DNA of 64,000 nt, from positions 310,001 to 374,000 of the forward strand of contig CALFNN010000070.1 of the NCBI GenBank assembly GCA_937902925.1, in the 5' to 3' direction. Position 1 is the first letter of the stretch, and each line of letters begins with the position of its first letter. The DNA is from an uncultured Opitutaceae bacterium. Its GTDB lineage: Bacteria; Verrucomicrobiota; Verrucomicrobiia; Opitutales; Opitutaceae. A program made the position numbers and the translations under genes. Below are positions 22,414 through 29,450 of the stretch, piece after piece. Below the pieces are notes generated by a model. The model saw only the letters and a program-made list of their open reading frames with translations, did not search any database and was not told the origin of the DNA.

Positions 22414-23103
22414 TCAGCGCGCCAGCGGTTTCGGCGGTAACGGATCGTTGGACGCGTAAACGGTCGGATCGGAGATCCCCGCCCGCATGAATGCCTCGCG
22501 CCGCTCCACGCAGGTTCCACACGTCCCGCAGTGGATCGCACCGCCCTTGTAACACGACCACGTGCGCGCGAAATCGACCCCGAGCCGCGCGCCGGCCGCG
22601 GCGATCTGCCCTTTGTTCATCGCGATGAACGGCCGCAGCAACCGCACGCCCGCATACGTGCCGCGCCGCATCGCCTCGTCCATCGCCTGCATGAATTCCT
22701 TCCGGCAGTCCGGATAAATCGCGTGGTCGCCGCCGTGCGCCGCGATCACGAGGCCTGCCGCGCCCGCGCTCTCGGCAAGCCCGCACGCGATCGACAGCAT
22801 GATCGCGTTCCGGAACGGCACGACCGTCTGCTTCATGTTCTCCGCCTCGTAGTGCCCATCCGGCACCGTGCCGCCGCTCTTCAACAAATCCGACGCAAAC
22901 AGCCGCTCCACGAAATCCAAGCGGATGATTTCGTGCCGCACGCCGGTCGCCCGCGCGTGCTCCGCGGCGAACGGCAGTTCACGGCCGTTGTGCTTCGCCC
23001 CGTAGTCGAAACTCACCGCCGCCACCACGTCATGCTCCGCCCGCGCCCAATGGAGCGCGGTCACGGAATCCATCCCGCCGGAGCACAGCACGACAACCTT
23101 CAT
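22414..23103 (-). CDS. queC: 7-cyano-7-deazaguanine synthase QueC
   Basis: 229 residues. QueC converts 7-carboxy-7-deazaguanine to preQ0 with ATP and ammonia. The PP-loop motif SGGMDSVTALHWA and the C-terminal zinc site (CGTCGTCVERREAF with an upstream Cys) are present. queC and queE form a tight minus-strand unit; queD and folE are not in the window. Between its start and the divergent HDAC gene lies an 87-bp repeat element. Confidence 0.96.
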   Translation of the reverse strand: MKVVVLCSGGMDSVTALHWARAEHDVVAAVSFDYGAKHNGRELPFAAEHARATGVRHEIIRLDFVERLFASDLLKSGGTVPDGHYEAENMKQTVVPFRNAIMLSIACGLAESAGAAGLVIAAHGGDHAIYPDCRKEFMQAMDEAMRRGTYAGVRLLRPFIAMNKGQIAAAGARLGVDFARTWSCYKGGAIHCGTCGTCVERREAFMRAGISDPTVYASNDPLPPKPLAR

Positions 23104-23138
23104 CCCCGCAACCTAGGACCCGCCGGGCCGCGACGCAA

Positions 23139-23225
23139 AATCGTTCTCGTTCTCCTCCTTCTTCTTGTTCTCCTTCTTTTCCAGCCCGAAGAGCACGATT
23201 ACGCCAACGCGGAACGAGAACGATC
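23139..23225. repeat. 87-bp inverted-repeat element, gene-less relative of the 56.4-kb element
   Basis: The left end holds AATCGTTCTCGTTCTC at 23139-23154, identical to the 16-bp terminal unit of the element at 56397-56883. A degraded second unit lies at 23159-23172, with the same 18-base periodicity. The right end holds the inverse, GAACGAGAACGAT at 23212-23224, and a decayed inner copy at 23191-23200. The middle is a pyrimidine-rich run. It lies between divergent queC and the HDAC gene. It looks like an internally deleted, MITE-like copy (inference). Confidence 0.8.
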
Positions 23226-23232
23226 GTCACCC

Positions 23233-24123
23233 ATGCTCATCCTCCACGACCCGCAGTGCGCCGGCTACGGCTCCTCGATGCGTCCCGAACAACCCGCCCG
23301 AGTCACGCGCACCGCCCACCATCTCCGCGCCGCGCATCCCGACTGGACATGGCCGGCGCTTTCCACCGACGCCGCGGACGAAATCCTGCTTCTCGCCCAC
23401 GCGCCCGCTCACCTCAGGCGTCTCGCCCAGCCGCGCGACTTCGACGCTGACACTCCCTTTTTCCCCGGCATCGGCGATCACGCCCGCCGGTCCGTCGCCG
23501 CCGCGATCGACGCCGCAAGACACGCCCTCGCTCATCGCACCCCGGCGTTTGCGCTTATGCGCCCACCCGGCCATCACGCGACCGCCAGGCAGGCAATGGG
23601 CTTTTGTTATCTCAACCAGATCGCGGTCGCCGCGCTCTTCGCTCATCGCCATCTCGGCGCCGCGCGGATCGCCGTCTGGGACTTCGACGCCCACCACGGC
23701 AACGGCACCGAGTCCATCCTCCACGCCCACGCTTCCGCCGGCGCTTTCTTCTTCGCCTCCGTCCACCAGTCCCCCGGCTACCCCGGCACCGGCACGCACG
23801 ATCTTGGTCCGCGCACGCGCAACTGGCCTGTCGCCCCGCACACACCCCGCGCCGGACACCTGGACGCGTTGCGCGCCTCGCTCGATGCGGTCGTCGCCTT
23901 CGCGCCCGATCTCATCCTCGTCTCCGCCGGTTTCGACGCCTATGCGCGCGACCCAATCACCGAGCTGACGCTCGAGGGCGACGACTTCGCCACCCTCGGC
24001 CGCTGGCTCCGCGCCACCGGCCTCCCCGCCGCCGCGATCCTCGAGGGCGGCTACAGCGACGACCTGCCTTTGTTGGTTGATGCTTTCCTCTCCACGTGGG
24101 ATAACGCCCCGCGTCCCGCATGA
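23233..24123 (+). CDS. Histone deacetylase-family (class II HDAC-like) hydrolase
   Basis: 296 residues, zinc-dependent amidohydrolase fold. The active-site series is visible: RPPGHHATARQAMGFCYLNQIAVAA, then WDFDAHHGNG, FASVHQSPGYPGTG and SAGFDAYARDP, then ILEGGYS. Bacterial members deacetylate acetyl-lysine, acetylpolyamines or related amides; the substrate is open. ATG 23233 lies 8 bases past the end of the repeat element. Its TGA overlaps the RNase D start as ATGA. Confidence 0.9.
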   Translation: MLILHDPQCAGYGSSMRPEQPARVTRTAHHLRAAHPDWTWPALSTDAADEILLLAHAPAHLRRLAQPRDFDADTPFFPGIGDHARRSVAAAIDAARHALAHRTPAFALMRPPGHHATARQAMGFCYLNQIAVAALFAHRHLGAARIAVWDFDAHHGNGTESILHAHASAGAFFFASVHQSPGYPGTGTHDLGPRTRNWPVAPHTPRAGHLDALRASLDAVVAFAPDLILVSAGFDAYARDPITELTLEGDDFATLGRWLRATGLPAAAILEGGYSDDLPLLVDAFLSTWDNAPRPA

Positions 24124-25298
24124 TTTCGCGCTTCCTTCCGCACCGTCTCCGCCGTTTGCTCGGCGTGAAAGTGACCACGCGCACGCTCTCATTTCAGCTC
24201 CTCGACCAGCCCGGCTCGCTCGCGCCGCTGCTTGCCGCCCTCGACCGCGTCGACGAGGTCTTCCTCGATACCGAGGCGGACAACATGTATCACTACAAGA
24301 CGCGGGTCTGCCTCCTCCAGTTCCTGGTCGACGGCCAGGTCTACCTCGTCGACGTGCTCACACCCGGCCTCAAGCTCGAGCCGCTGTGGAAGAGCCTGGC
24401 GAAAAAACATCTCGTCATGCATGGCAGCGATTTCGATCTGCGCCTCCTGCACGACCTCTGCGGCTTCCGCCCGAAAAGCATCTTCGACACCATGCTGGCC
24501 GCCCAACTCCTCGGCCGCCAGCGCATCGGCCTCGGCGCGCTCCTCGAGGAACACTTCGGCGTCGCCGTCGACAAATCCGGCCAGAAAGCCAACTGGTCCC
24601 AGCGCCCCATCACCCCGAAGCTCCTGCACTACGCCGCGCTCGACGTGTGGCATCTGCCCGCCCTTCGCGACATCCTCACCGCCGAGCTCGCCAAGCTGCA
24701 CCGCCTCCCGTGGCTCGAGCAGCAGTGCCGCGCCCAGATCGAATCCGGCTCGACGGGCTTCGCCCCCGCCACGGAGAACGACTGGCGCATCGGCCGCAGC
24801 GAACGCCTCCGCGGCGCCGGTCTCGGCGTGCTCCACGCCGTCTGGCACTGGCGCGAACAGCAGGCCCAGCGCCTCGACACCCCGCCCTTCAAGGTCTGCG
24901 GCAACGCCCTTCTCATCAAGCTCGCCGAGGCCGCCGAACACGGCGAATCCGAGGCCGCCCTCCTCGCCGGCGTTCATCTTGGCCGCCGCCACGACCGCAT
25001 TTTCCCGTCGCTCGCGGCCGCGATTCGCGCCGGCCTCGCCCGCGACCCCAAGACCCTGCCGCGCCGGCCCGGCCGCGATCCCAACCACGTCTCCCTCACG
25101 CAATCCGAGATCGAGCTGCAGGACCGCATCAAGACCGACCGCGACCGTGTCGCGCAAAAACTCCAGATCGAGCCCACCTTGATCGCCAACCGCTCCCAAC
25201 TCGCCCAGATCGCCCGCTTCCCGGAAAAAATTGGCGAGACACTTCTGCCGTGGCAGGCCGACCTCCTGCGCCACGAGCCGGCGTTGAAAAACACCTGA
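24120..25298 (+). CDS. rnd: Ribonuclease D
   Basis: 392 residues. It is a 3'-to-5' exoribonuclease for tRNA and stable RNA maturation. The DEDDy catalytic residues are present: FLDTEAD (Exo I), MHGSDFDLRLLHDLCG (Exo II) and HYAALDVWHLPAL (Exo III). An HRDC-like helical region follows around residues 210-380. Its ATG overlaps the previous stop by four bases (ATGA), so translation is coupled to the HDAC gene. Confidence 0.92.
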   Translation: MISRFLPHRLRRLLGVKVTTRTLSFQLLDQPGSLAPLLAALDRVDEVFLDTEADNMYHYKTRVCLLQFLVDGQVYLVDVLTPGLKLEPLWKSLAKKHLVMHGSDFDLRLLHDLCGFRPKSIFDTMLAAQLLGRQRIGLGALLEEHFGVAVDKSGQKANWSQRPITPKLLHYAALDVWHLPALRDILTAELAKLHRLPWLEQQCRAQIESGSTGFAPATENDWRIGRSERLRGAGLGVLHAVWHWREQQAQRLDTPPFKVCGNALLIKLAEAAEHGESEAALLAGVHLGRRHDRIFPSLAAAIRAGLARDPKTLPRRPGRDPNHVSLTQSEIELQDRIKTDRDRVAQKLQIEPTLIANRSQLAQIARFPEKIGETLLPWQADLLRHEPALKNT

Positions 25299-25348
25299 GC
25301 GCCCGCGCTTGCACCCACCGCGTCCGTTGCCCAGCGTCTCCCGGCCCC

Positions 25349-25606
25349 ATGAAAAGATCGCTCTCCGTCGCCGCGCTCGCTGTCGGCGTTCTCGTGCTCG
25401 CGCCGGGCTGCGCCACGCGCACGACCGGCAGCGGTGGACACGAAACCACCGTCCTCGGCGGAGCCGTGACGGTCTCGACCAATTCGTTTCAACCCCCCAC
25501 GCCCGCGACGCTCGACGTCGACACCTCCAAGCTCCTCAGCAAGGGCAATCCGTCCGGGAAAGAGATCTCGCTCCTGTGGGGTTTGATCACGCTCCACGAT
25601 TACTGA
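25349..25606 (+). CDS. Small predicted lipoprotein
   Basis: 85 residues. The N-terminus MKRSLSVAALAVGVLVLAPGC is a basic signal with a lipobox-like LAPGC, so cleavage and lipidation at Cys21 are likely. The rest is Thr/Ser/Gly rich with the phrase LLSKGNPSGKEISLLWGLITLHDY. No known domain. A weak stem with a T-run follows at 25645-25669. Neighbouring genes do not suggest a role. Confidence 0.7.
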   Translation: MKRSLSVAALAVGVLVLAPGCATRTTGSGGHETTVLGGAVTVSTNSFQPPTPATLDVDTSKLLSKGNPSGKEISLLWGLITLHDY

Positions 25607-25644
25607 GTATCGCCCGCGTTGCCCGCCCGTTTTCTTCCGCCCTG

Positions 25645-25669
25645 CCCGGTCCGCCGCGGCGGGGTTTTT
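25645..25669 (+). terminator. Possible weak intrinsic terminator after the lipoprotein gene
   Basis: A GC-only short stem (CCGC/GCGG with a CGCG loop at 25651-25662, flanked by extra C/G pairing) runs straight into five T residues. The stem is short, so strength is doubtful. It would separate the lipoprotein gene from oleC. Confidence 0.35.
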
Positions 25670-25696
25670 CTTGGCGCCTTCGCGCCTTTGCGCGAG
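25668..25696. repeat. Word-like dispersed repeat, single arm
   Basis: A quasi-periodic string built from CTTGGCGCC, TTCGCGCC and TTTGCGCGAG, lying between the lipoprotein gene and oleC. Its texture matches the other border repeats in this window (at 29.4, 33.7 and 40.15 kb) but no inverted partner is nearby. It produces a false N-terminal extension of oleC. Confidence 0.45.
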
Positions 25697-25711
25697 CCTC
25701 GCACCTTGATC

Positions 25712-27364
25712 GTGCCCCCCGCACCTCCCGCTGCCAGCGCCAACATCGCCCGCCATCTCGCCCTCATGGCCGCCGCGTCGCCCGATCGCGCGGCGCTGAA
25801 GATTCCCCGTGGCCGCACCCGCACCGGCGGGATCGACTATCTCGCGCTGACGTTCGCCGAACTCGATGCCGAGGTCGCCGCGTGGAGCGAACGCCTCGCC
25901 ACCGCCGGCGTCCGTCGCGGTGACCGCACGCTCGTGATGGTCCGCCAGGGCCTGCCGCTCATCGCGTCCGCCTTCGCCCTCTTCGGCCTCGGCGCCGTGC
26001 CCGTCATCATCGATCCGGGGATGGGCCTGAAAAGCTTCCTGGCATGCGTCGCGCGCTCTCATCCGCGCGCCCTTGTCGGCATTCCGCTCGCCCGCGTGCT
26101 CAGCCGTCTTTTTCGCTCCGCCTTTGCTTCGGTCGAAGTCCGCGTCGCCGCCAGCAACTCGCTCACCGCCCGCCTTTCTTCCGGCCGGCAGCCTTCAGCC
26201 TTGGGCTTTCAGCCCGTGAACAGCGCCGCCGCCGACCTCGCCGCGGTGTTGTTCACCTCCGGCTCCACCGGCGCGCCCAAGGGGGTCTGTTACGAACACG
26301 GCATGTTCGACGCCCAGGTCCGCCTCATCCGCAACGCCTACGCCATTTCGCCCGGCGAAATCGACCTGCCGCTGCTTCCCATCTTCGCCCTGTTCAATCC
26401 CGCGCTCGGCATGACGACCATCGTGCCCGAGATCGATCCCCGCCGCCCGGCCGACGTCGATCCCGCGAAAATCGTCCAGGCCATCCTGCAGGAAAACGTC
26501 ACCAACTCCTTCGGTTCGCCCACGCTCTGGCGCAAGATCGGCGACCACTGCCGCGCCCAGAACCTCGCGCTCCCCTCGCTCCGCCGGGTCCTCTGCGCCG
26601 GCGCCGCCGTCCCCGCCGCGCTCTGGAAAAACTCCCGCGTCTTTCTGTCCGGCGGCAAACTCCACAGCCCCTACGGCGCCACCGAGGCACTTCCCGTTGC
26701 CTCCGTCTCGGCGGACGAGATCGACCTCGCTTCAATTCGCGGCGCCTGTGTCGGTCGGCCGCTTCCTGCAATCGACGTCAAGATCATCGCGATCACCGAC
26801 ACGCCGCTGGCCAGCCTCACCGCCGCCCACGAGCTTCCGGCCGGCGAAATCGGCGAGATCACCGTCCGTGGCCCCGTCGTCACAAAATCCTACGACGCCC
26901 TCCCCGAGGCCACCGCCACCGCAAAAATCTCCGACGGCACCACGATTTTCCATCGGATGGGCGACTGCGGCTATTTCGACGCCGACGGCCGGCTCTGGTT
27001 CTGCGGCCGCAAGGCCGAACGCGTCGAGACCGCCAATGGCACGCTGCACACCGAACCCTGCGAGCAGGTCTTTCGCACGCACGCGCGCGTCATCCGCTGC
27101 GCCCTCGTCGGCCTCGGCGAGCGCGGCCGGCAGCGCCCGGCCATCGTGGTGGAGGCCGCGCTGGAGGATTCCGCCCAATGCCGCGCATTCGCCCGCGAGC
27201 TCCGCGCCCTCGCGCTGGCCCATTCGCACACCGCGGAGATCAAGTTGTTTTATTTTCACCCCAAGTTCCCCGTCGACGTCCGTCACAACGCCAAGATCCA
27301 CCGCCTCACGCTCGCGAAGTGGGCCCTCACCGCCAAGGGCTACGAGTCCGATCCGAAACGGTGA
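25712..27364 (+). CDS. oleC: OleC-type AMP-binding enzyme (beta-lactone synthetase of olefin synthesis)
   Basis: 550 residues from GTG 25712; the open frame extends upstream but through a dispersed repeat. In the Ole pathway OleC adenylates a 2-alkyl-3-hydroxyacid and closes it to a beta-lactone, which OleB decarboxylates to a long internal alkene. Seen: FTSGSTGAPKGVCYEH (P-loop), SPYGATEALPV and the OleC hallmark HRMGDCGYFDADGRLWFCGRKAERV region (residues about 440-465). It precedes the oleD-like gene by 61 bases. No oleA or oleB is in the window. Confidence 0.85.
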   Translation: MPPAPPAASANIARHLALMAAASPDRAALKIPRGRTRTGGIDYLALTFAELDAEVAAWSERLATAGVRRGDRTLVMVRQGLPLIASAFALFGLGAVPVIIDPGMGLKSFLACVARSHPRALVGIPLARVLSRLFRSAFASVEVRVAASNSLTARLSSGRQPSALGFQPVNSAAADLAAVLFTSGSTGAPKGVCYEHGMFDAQVRLIRNAYAISPGEIDLPLLPIFALFNPALGMTTIVPEIDPRRPADVDPAKIVQAILQENVTNSFGSPTLWRKIGDHCRAQNLALPSLRRVLCAGAAVPAALWKNSRVFLSGGKLHSPYGATEALPVASVSADEIDLASIRGACVGRPLPAIDVKIIAITDTPLASLTAAHELPAGEIGEITVRGPVVTKSYDALPEATATAKISDGTTIFHRMGDCGYFDADGRLWFCGRKAERVETANGTLHTEPCEQVFRTHARVIRCALVGLGERGRQRPAIVVEAALEDSAQCRAFARELRALALAHSHTAEIKLFYFHPKFPVDVRHNAKIHRLTLAKWALTAKGYESDPKR

Positions 27365-27378
27365 CGAATCGCGTGCGC

Positions 27379-27396
27379 CATGTCACGAGTGACATG
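27379..27396. repeat. Short inverted repeat between oleC and oleD
   Basis: CATGTCAC-GA-GTGACATG, two perfect 8-bp arms with a 2-base centre, 15 bases after the oleC stop. Such a tight palindrome could be an operator; a two-base loop cannot fold as RNA unless the stem opens. No regulator for it is seen nearby. Confidence 0.35.
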
Positions 27397-27425
27397 CGCC
27401 GAAATTCGCTCTTAGCTCGACCTGC

Positions 27426-28589
27426 TTGTCCCACGCCACAAGTCACCCGTCACACGCCCCGGTCCTCGTCACCGGTGGCACCGGCTTCCTCGGCCGTCGT
27501 CTCGTCGAACGCCTCCTCGCGGACGGCCGCCCCGTCTCCGTGCTCGGCCGGACCCCATCACCCGATCTGGAAAAACGCGGTGTGCGCTTCATCCGTGCGC
27601 CCCTCGATGACGCCGCGGCGGTCCGTTCGGCCTGTGCCGGCATCGAAACCGTCTTTCACGCCGCCGCGAAGGTCGGCGTCTGGGGCCGCTACGCTGATTT
27701 CTTCCGCACCAACGTCCTCGGCACCCGCGCCCTGCTCGACGGCTGCCGCGCCCACGGCGTCCGGCGCCTCGTCTACACCAGCACGCCCAGCGTGGTCTAC
27801 AACGGCCGCGATCTCGCCGGCGCCGACGAATCCCTTCCGCTCACGACCGACTGCCCGAGCCCTTATCCGCTCACGAAGGCCCTCGCCGAGCGTGAAGTCC
27901 TCGCCGCGAATTCCACCGCGCTCCGCACCGTCGCCCTCCGCCCCCATCTCATCTGGGGCGTGGGCGACCCGCACCTCATCCCCCGCGTGCTGGCCCGTGC
28001 CCGCGCCGGCCGCCTCCGCATCGTGGGCACCGGCCGGAACCGCGTCGACATGGTCCATATCGAAAACGCCGTCGACGCCCACCTCCTCGCCGAGCGCGCC
28101 CTGGTCGACCCGCACCCATCCAGCACCCCCATCCCCAGCGCCCCCGCCACCCCTGCCGCTCCCGCGACTCCCGCGACTCCCGCGAAAGCCAAACCCGGTT
28201 GTCAACTAATAGTTGACAGCCCGCAGACGCCGCCCCGTGCCGCCGGCAAGGCCTACTTTATCACCAACGGCGAACCGGTCTTCCTTTGGGACTGGATCAA
28301 TGGCCTCCTCCACGCCCTCGGCGAGCCGCCCGTCACCAAAAAAATCTCCCTTCGCGCCGCCTCGGCGGTCGGCGCGTTCTGCGAGGCCGCCTGGCAGCTT
28401 CTCCCCGTGCCAACCGATCCACCGATGACGCGCTTCATCGCCGCCGAACTCGCCAAGGATCACTGGTTCGACCTCGCCGCCGCTCGCCGCGACCTCGGCT
28501 ACGCCCCACGCGTCAGCATGGCCGCCGGCACCGCCGAACTCGTTGACCACCTCAAGCGCTCCGCTGCCGCACCGCCTCGAACAGCGTGA
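27426..28589 (+). CDS. oleD: OleD-type NAD(P)-dependent 2-alkyl-3-oxoacid reductase
   Basis: About 387 residues from TTG 27426. It is an extended SDR (3-beta-HSD type) that would reduce the OleA product to the hydroxyacid used by OleC. VLVTGGTGFLGRRLVERLL binds the cofactor and SPYPLTKALAE holds the catalytic Tyr-x3-Lys. Around residues 230-275 there is a Pro/Ala-rich insertion (PSSTPIPSAPATPAAPATP) ending with CQLIVDS, which is encoded by an AT-rich palindrome at 28200-28218. The rest of the fold resumes with GKAYFITNGEPVFLWDW. The start codon is uncertain. Confidence 0.82.
   Translation: MSHATSHPSHAPVLVTGGTGFLGRRLVERLLADGRPVSVLGRTPSPDLEKRGVRFIRAPLDDAAAVRSACAGIETVFHAAAKVGVWGRYADFFRTNVLGTRALLDGCRAHGVRRLVYTSTPSVVYNGRDLAGADESLPLTTDCPSPYPLTKALAEREVLAANSTALRTVALRPHLIWGVGDPHLIPRVLARARAGRLRIVGTGRNRVDMVHIENAVDAHLLAERALVDPHPSSTPIPSAPATPAAPATPATPAKAKPGCQLIVDSPQTPPRAAGKAYFITNGEPVFLWDWINGLLHALGEPPVTKKISLRAASAVGAFCEAAWQLLPVPTDPPMTRFIAAELAKDHWFDLAAARRDLGYAPRVSMAAGTAELVDHLKRSAAAPPRTA
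28200..28218. repeat. AT-rich odd palindrome inserted in oleD
   Basis: TGTCAACTA-A-TAGTTGACA: two perfect 9-bp arms around one base, in otherwise GC-rich coding DNA. It belongs with the copies at 42071-42091 and 60519-60547. The gene reads it in the frame TGT CAA CTA ATA GTT GAC; the other two frames of the motif contain TAA or TGA. It sits at the end of a low-complexity insertion not expected in the enzyme family. Confidence 0.8.
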
Positions 28590-29361
28590 TGATCGTCGCC
28601 ATCGCGACGTTCAGCGAGTCCGCCTGTCCCGCCATCGGAATCCGCACCGGCCGGTCGGCATTCTTCAGCCAGAACTCGCTCAACCCGTATTGCTCGCTGC
28701 CCATCACGATCGCGAGCGGTCCCCGCAGGTCGGCGGCCGAGTAAATCTCCTCCGCCGCCGGCGTCGTCGCGACGGTGCGCACGCCTTTCTCCTGCAACCA
28801 TGCCAGCACCCGCGCGCTCTCCTCGACGACCACCGGCACCGAAAACAACACGCCGGTCGAGGCGCGCACCACATTCGGGTTGAAAATATCCGTCACCGGA
28901 TCGCACACGATCACCGCATCGCAACCCGCTGCATCCGCGCTCCGCAAGATCGTGCCGAGGTTCCCCGGTTTCTCGATCGCCTCGACGACCAGCAGAAACG
29001 GCTCCGCCGGCAATGCGAGGTCCGCCAGCGCCCGCCTCCATTGCGGCGCCACGGCGAGCAGCCCGTCGGGCCGCTCCCGGTAAGCCACCTTCGCAAACGC
29101 CTCTTTCGACAGCTCGAACGCCTGCGCGCCCGCCGCCTGCGCCTGCGCAATCAGCGCCGGCTCGTTTTCGCCCAAAAACCACTCCGGCGAAAAATACAGT
29201 TCCGTCAGCGCGACTTTTTTTTCGAGCGCGCGCCGGATTTCGCGATAACCCTCGACGAGAAACACCCCCGCCTCGTCGCGCGGCCGCCGGTCGCGCAGCT
29301 TCACGAGCTGCTTGATGCGGGGGTTCTGGAGACTGGAAATCTTTTCGGAAGGAGCGCCCAC
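28552..29361 (-). CDS. TrmH/SpoU-family RNA 2'-O-methyltransferase
   Basis: About 269 residues. It has an N-terminal substrate-binding domain (VFLVEGYREIRRALE) and a SPOUT knot. Motif 1 is IEKPGNLGTILRSADAAG, and the SAM-binding knot is AIVMGSEQYGLSEFW then IPMAGQADSLNVAMA. The target, 23S rRNA or tRNA ribose, is not resolved. The likely GTG start at 29361 falls inside the left arm of the inverted repeat at 29356-29450. The same arm codes SVCSVG if read further upstream. It overlaps oleD's end by 38 bases, convergently. Confidence 0.88.
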   Translation of the reverse strand: MGAPSEKISSLQNPRIKQLVKLRDRRPRDEAGVFLVEGYREIRRALEKKVALTELYFSPEWFLGENEPALIAQAQAAGAQAFELSKEAFAKVAYRERPDGLLAVAPQWRRALADLALPAEPFLLVVEAIEKPGNLGTILRSADAAGCDAVIVCDPVTDIFNPNVVRASTGVLFSVPVVVEESARVLAWLQEKGVRTVATTPAAEEIYSAADLRGPLAIVMGSEQYGLSEFWLKNADRPVRIPMAGQADSLNVAMATIITLFEAVRQRSA

Positions 29362-29450
29362 GGAACACACGGAACACACGGAATCGCCCAAAAGACAAAA
29401 TCCTTTTCCTCGCCGTGCCGGTTTCCGTGTGTTCGGTGTGTTCCGTGGGC
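29356..29450. repeat. Hairpin repeat shared by two divergent gene starts
   Basis: Two 28-base arms, 29356-29383 and 29423-29450, are inverted copies with one mismatch, separated by 39 bases. Each arm consists of iterated TTCCGTGTG words ending in TTCCGTGGGC (read outward). The GTG GGC of each arm is a plausible start codon of the gene leaving that side: the SpoU enzyme on the left and the RlmD-like enzyme on the right. A decayed relative is at 38016-38068. Confidence 0.8.

Noticed and set aside
23104-23232. A preQ1 riboswitch in the leader of queC
   Set aside because: The leader is taken up by the inverted-repeat element and shows no preQ1 aptamer-like stem and A-rich tail.
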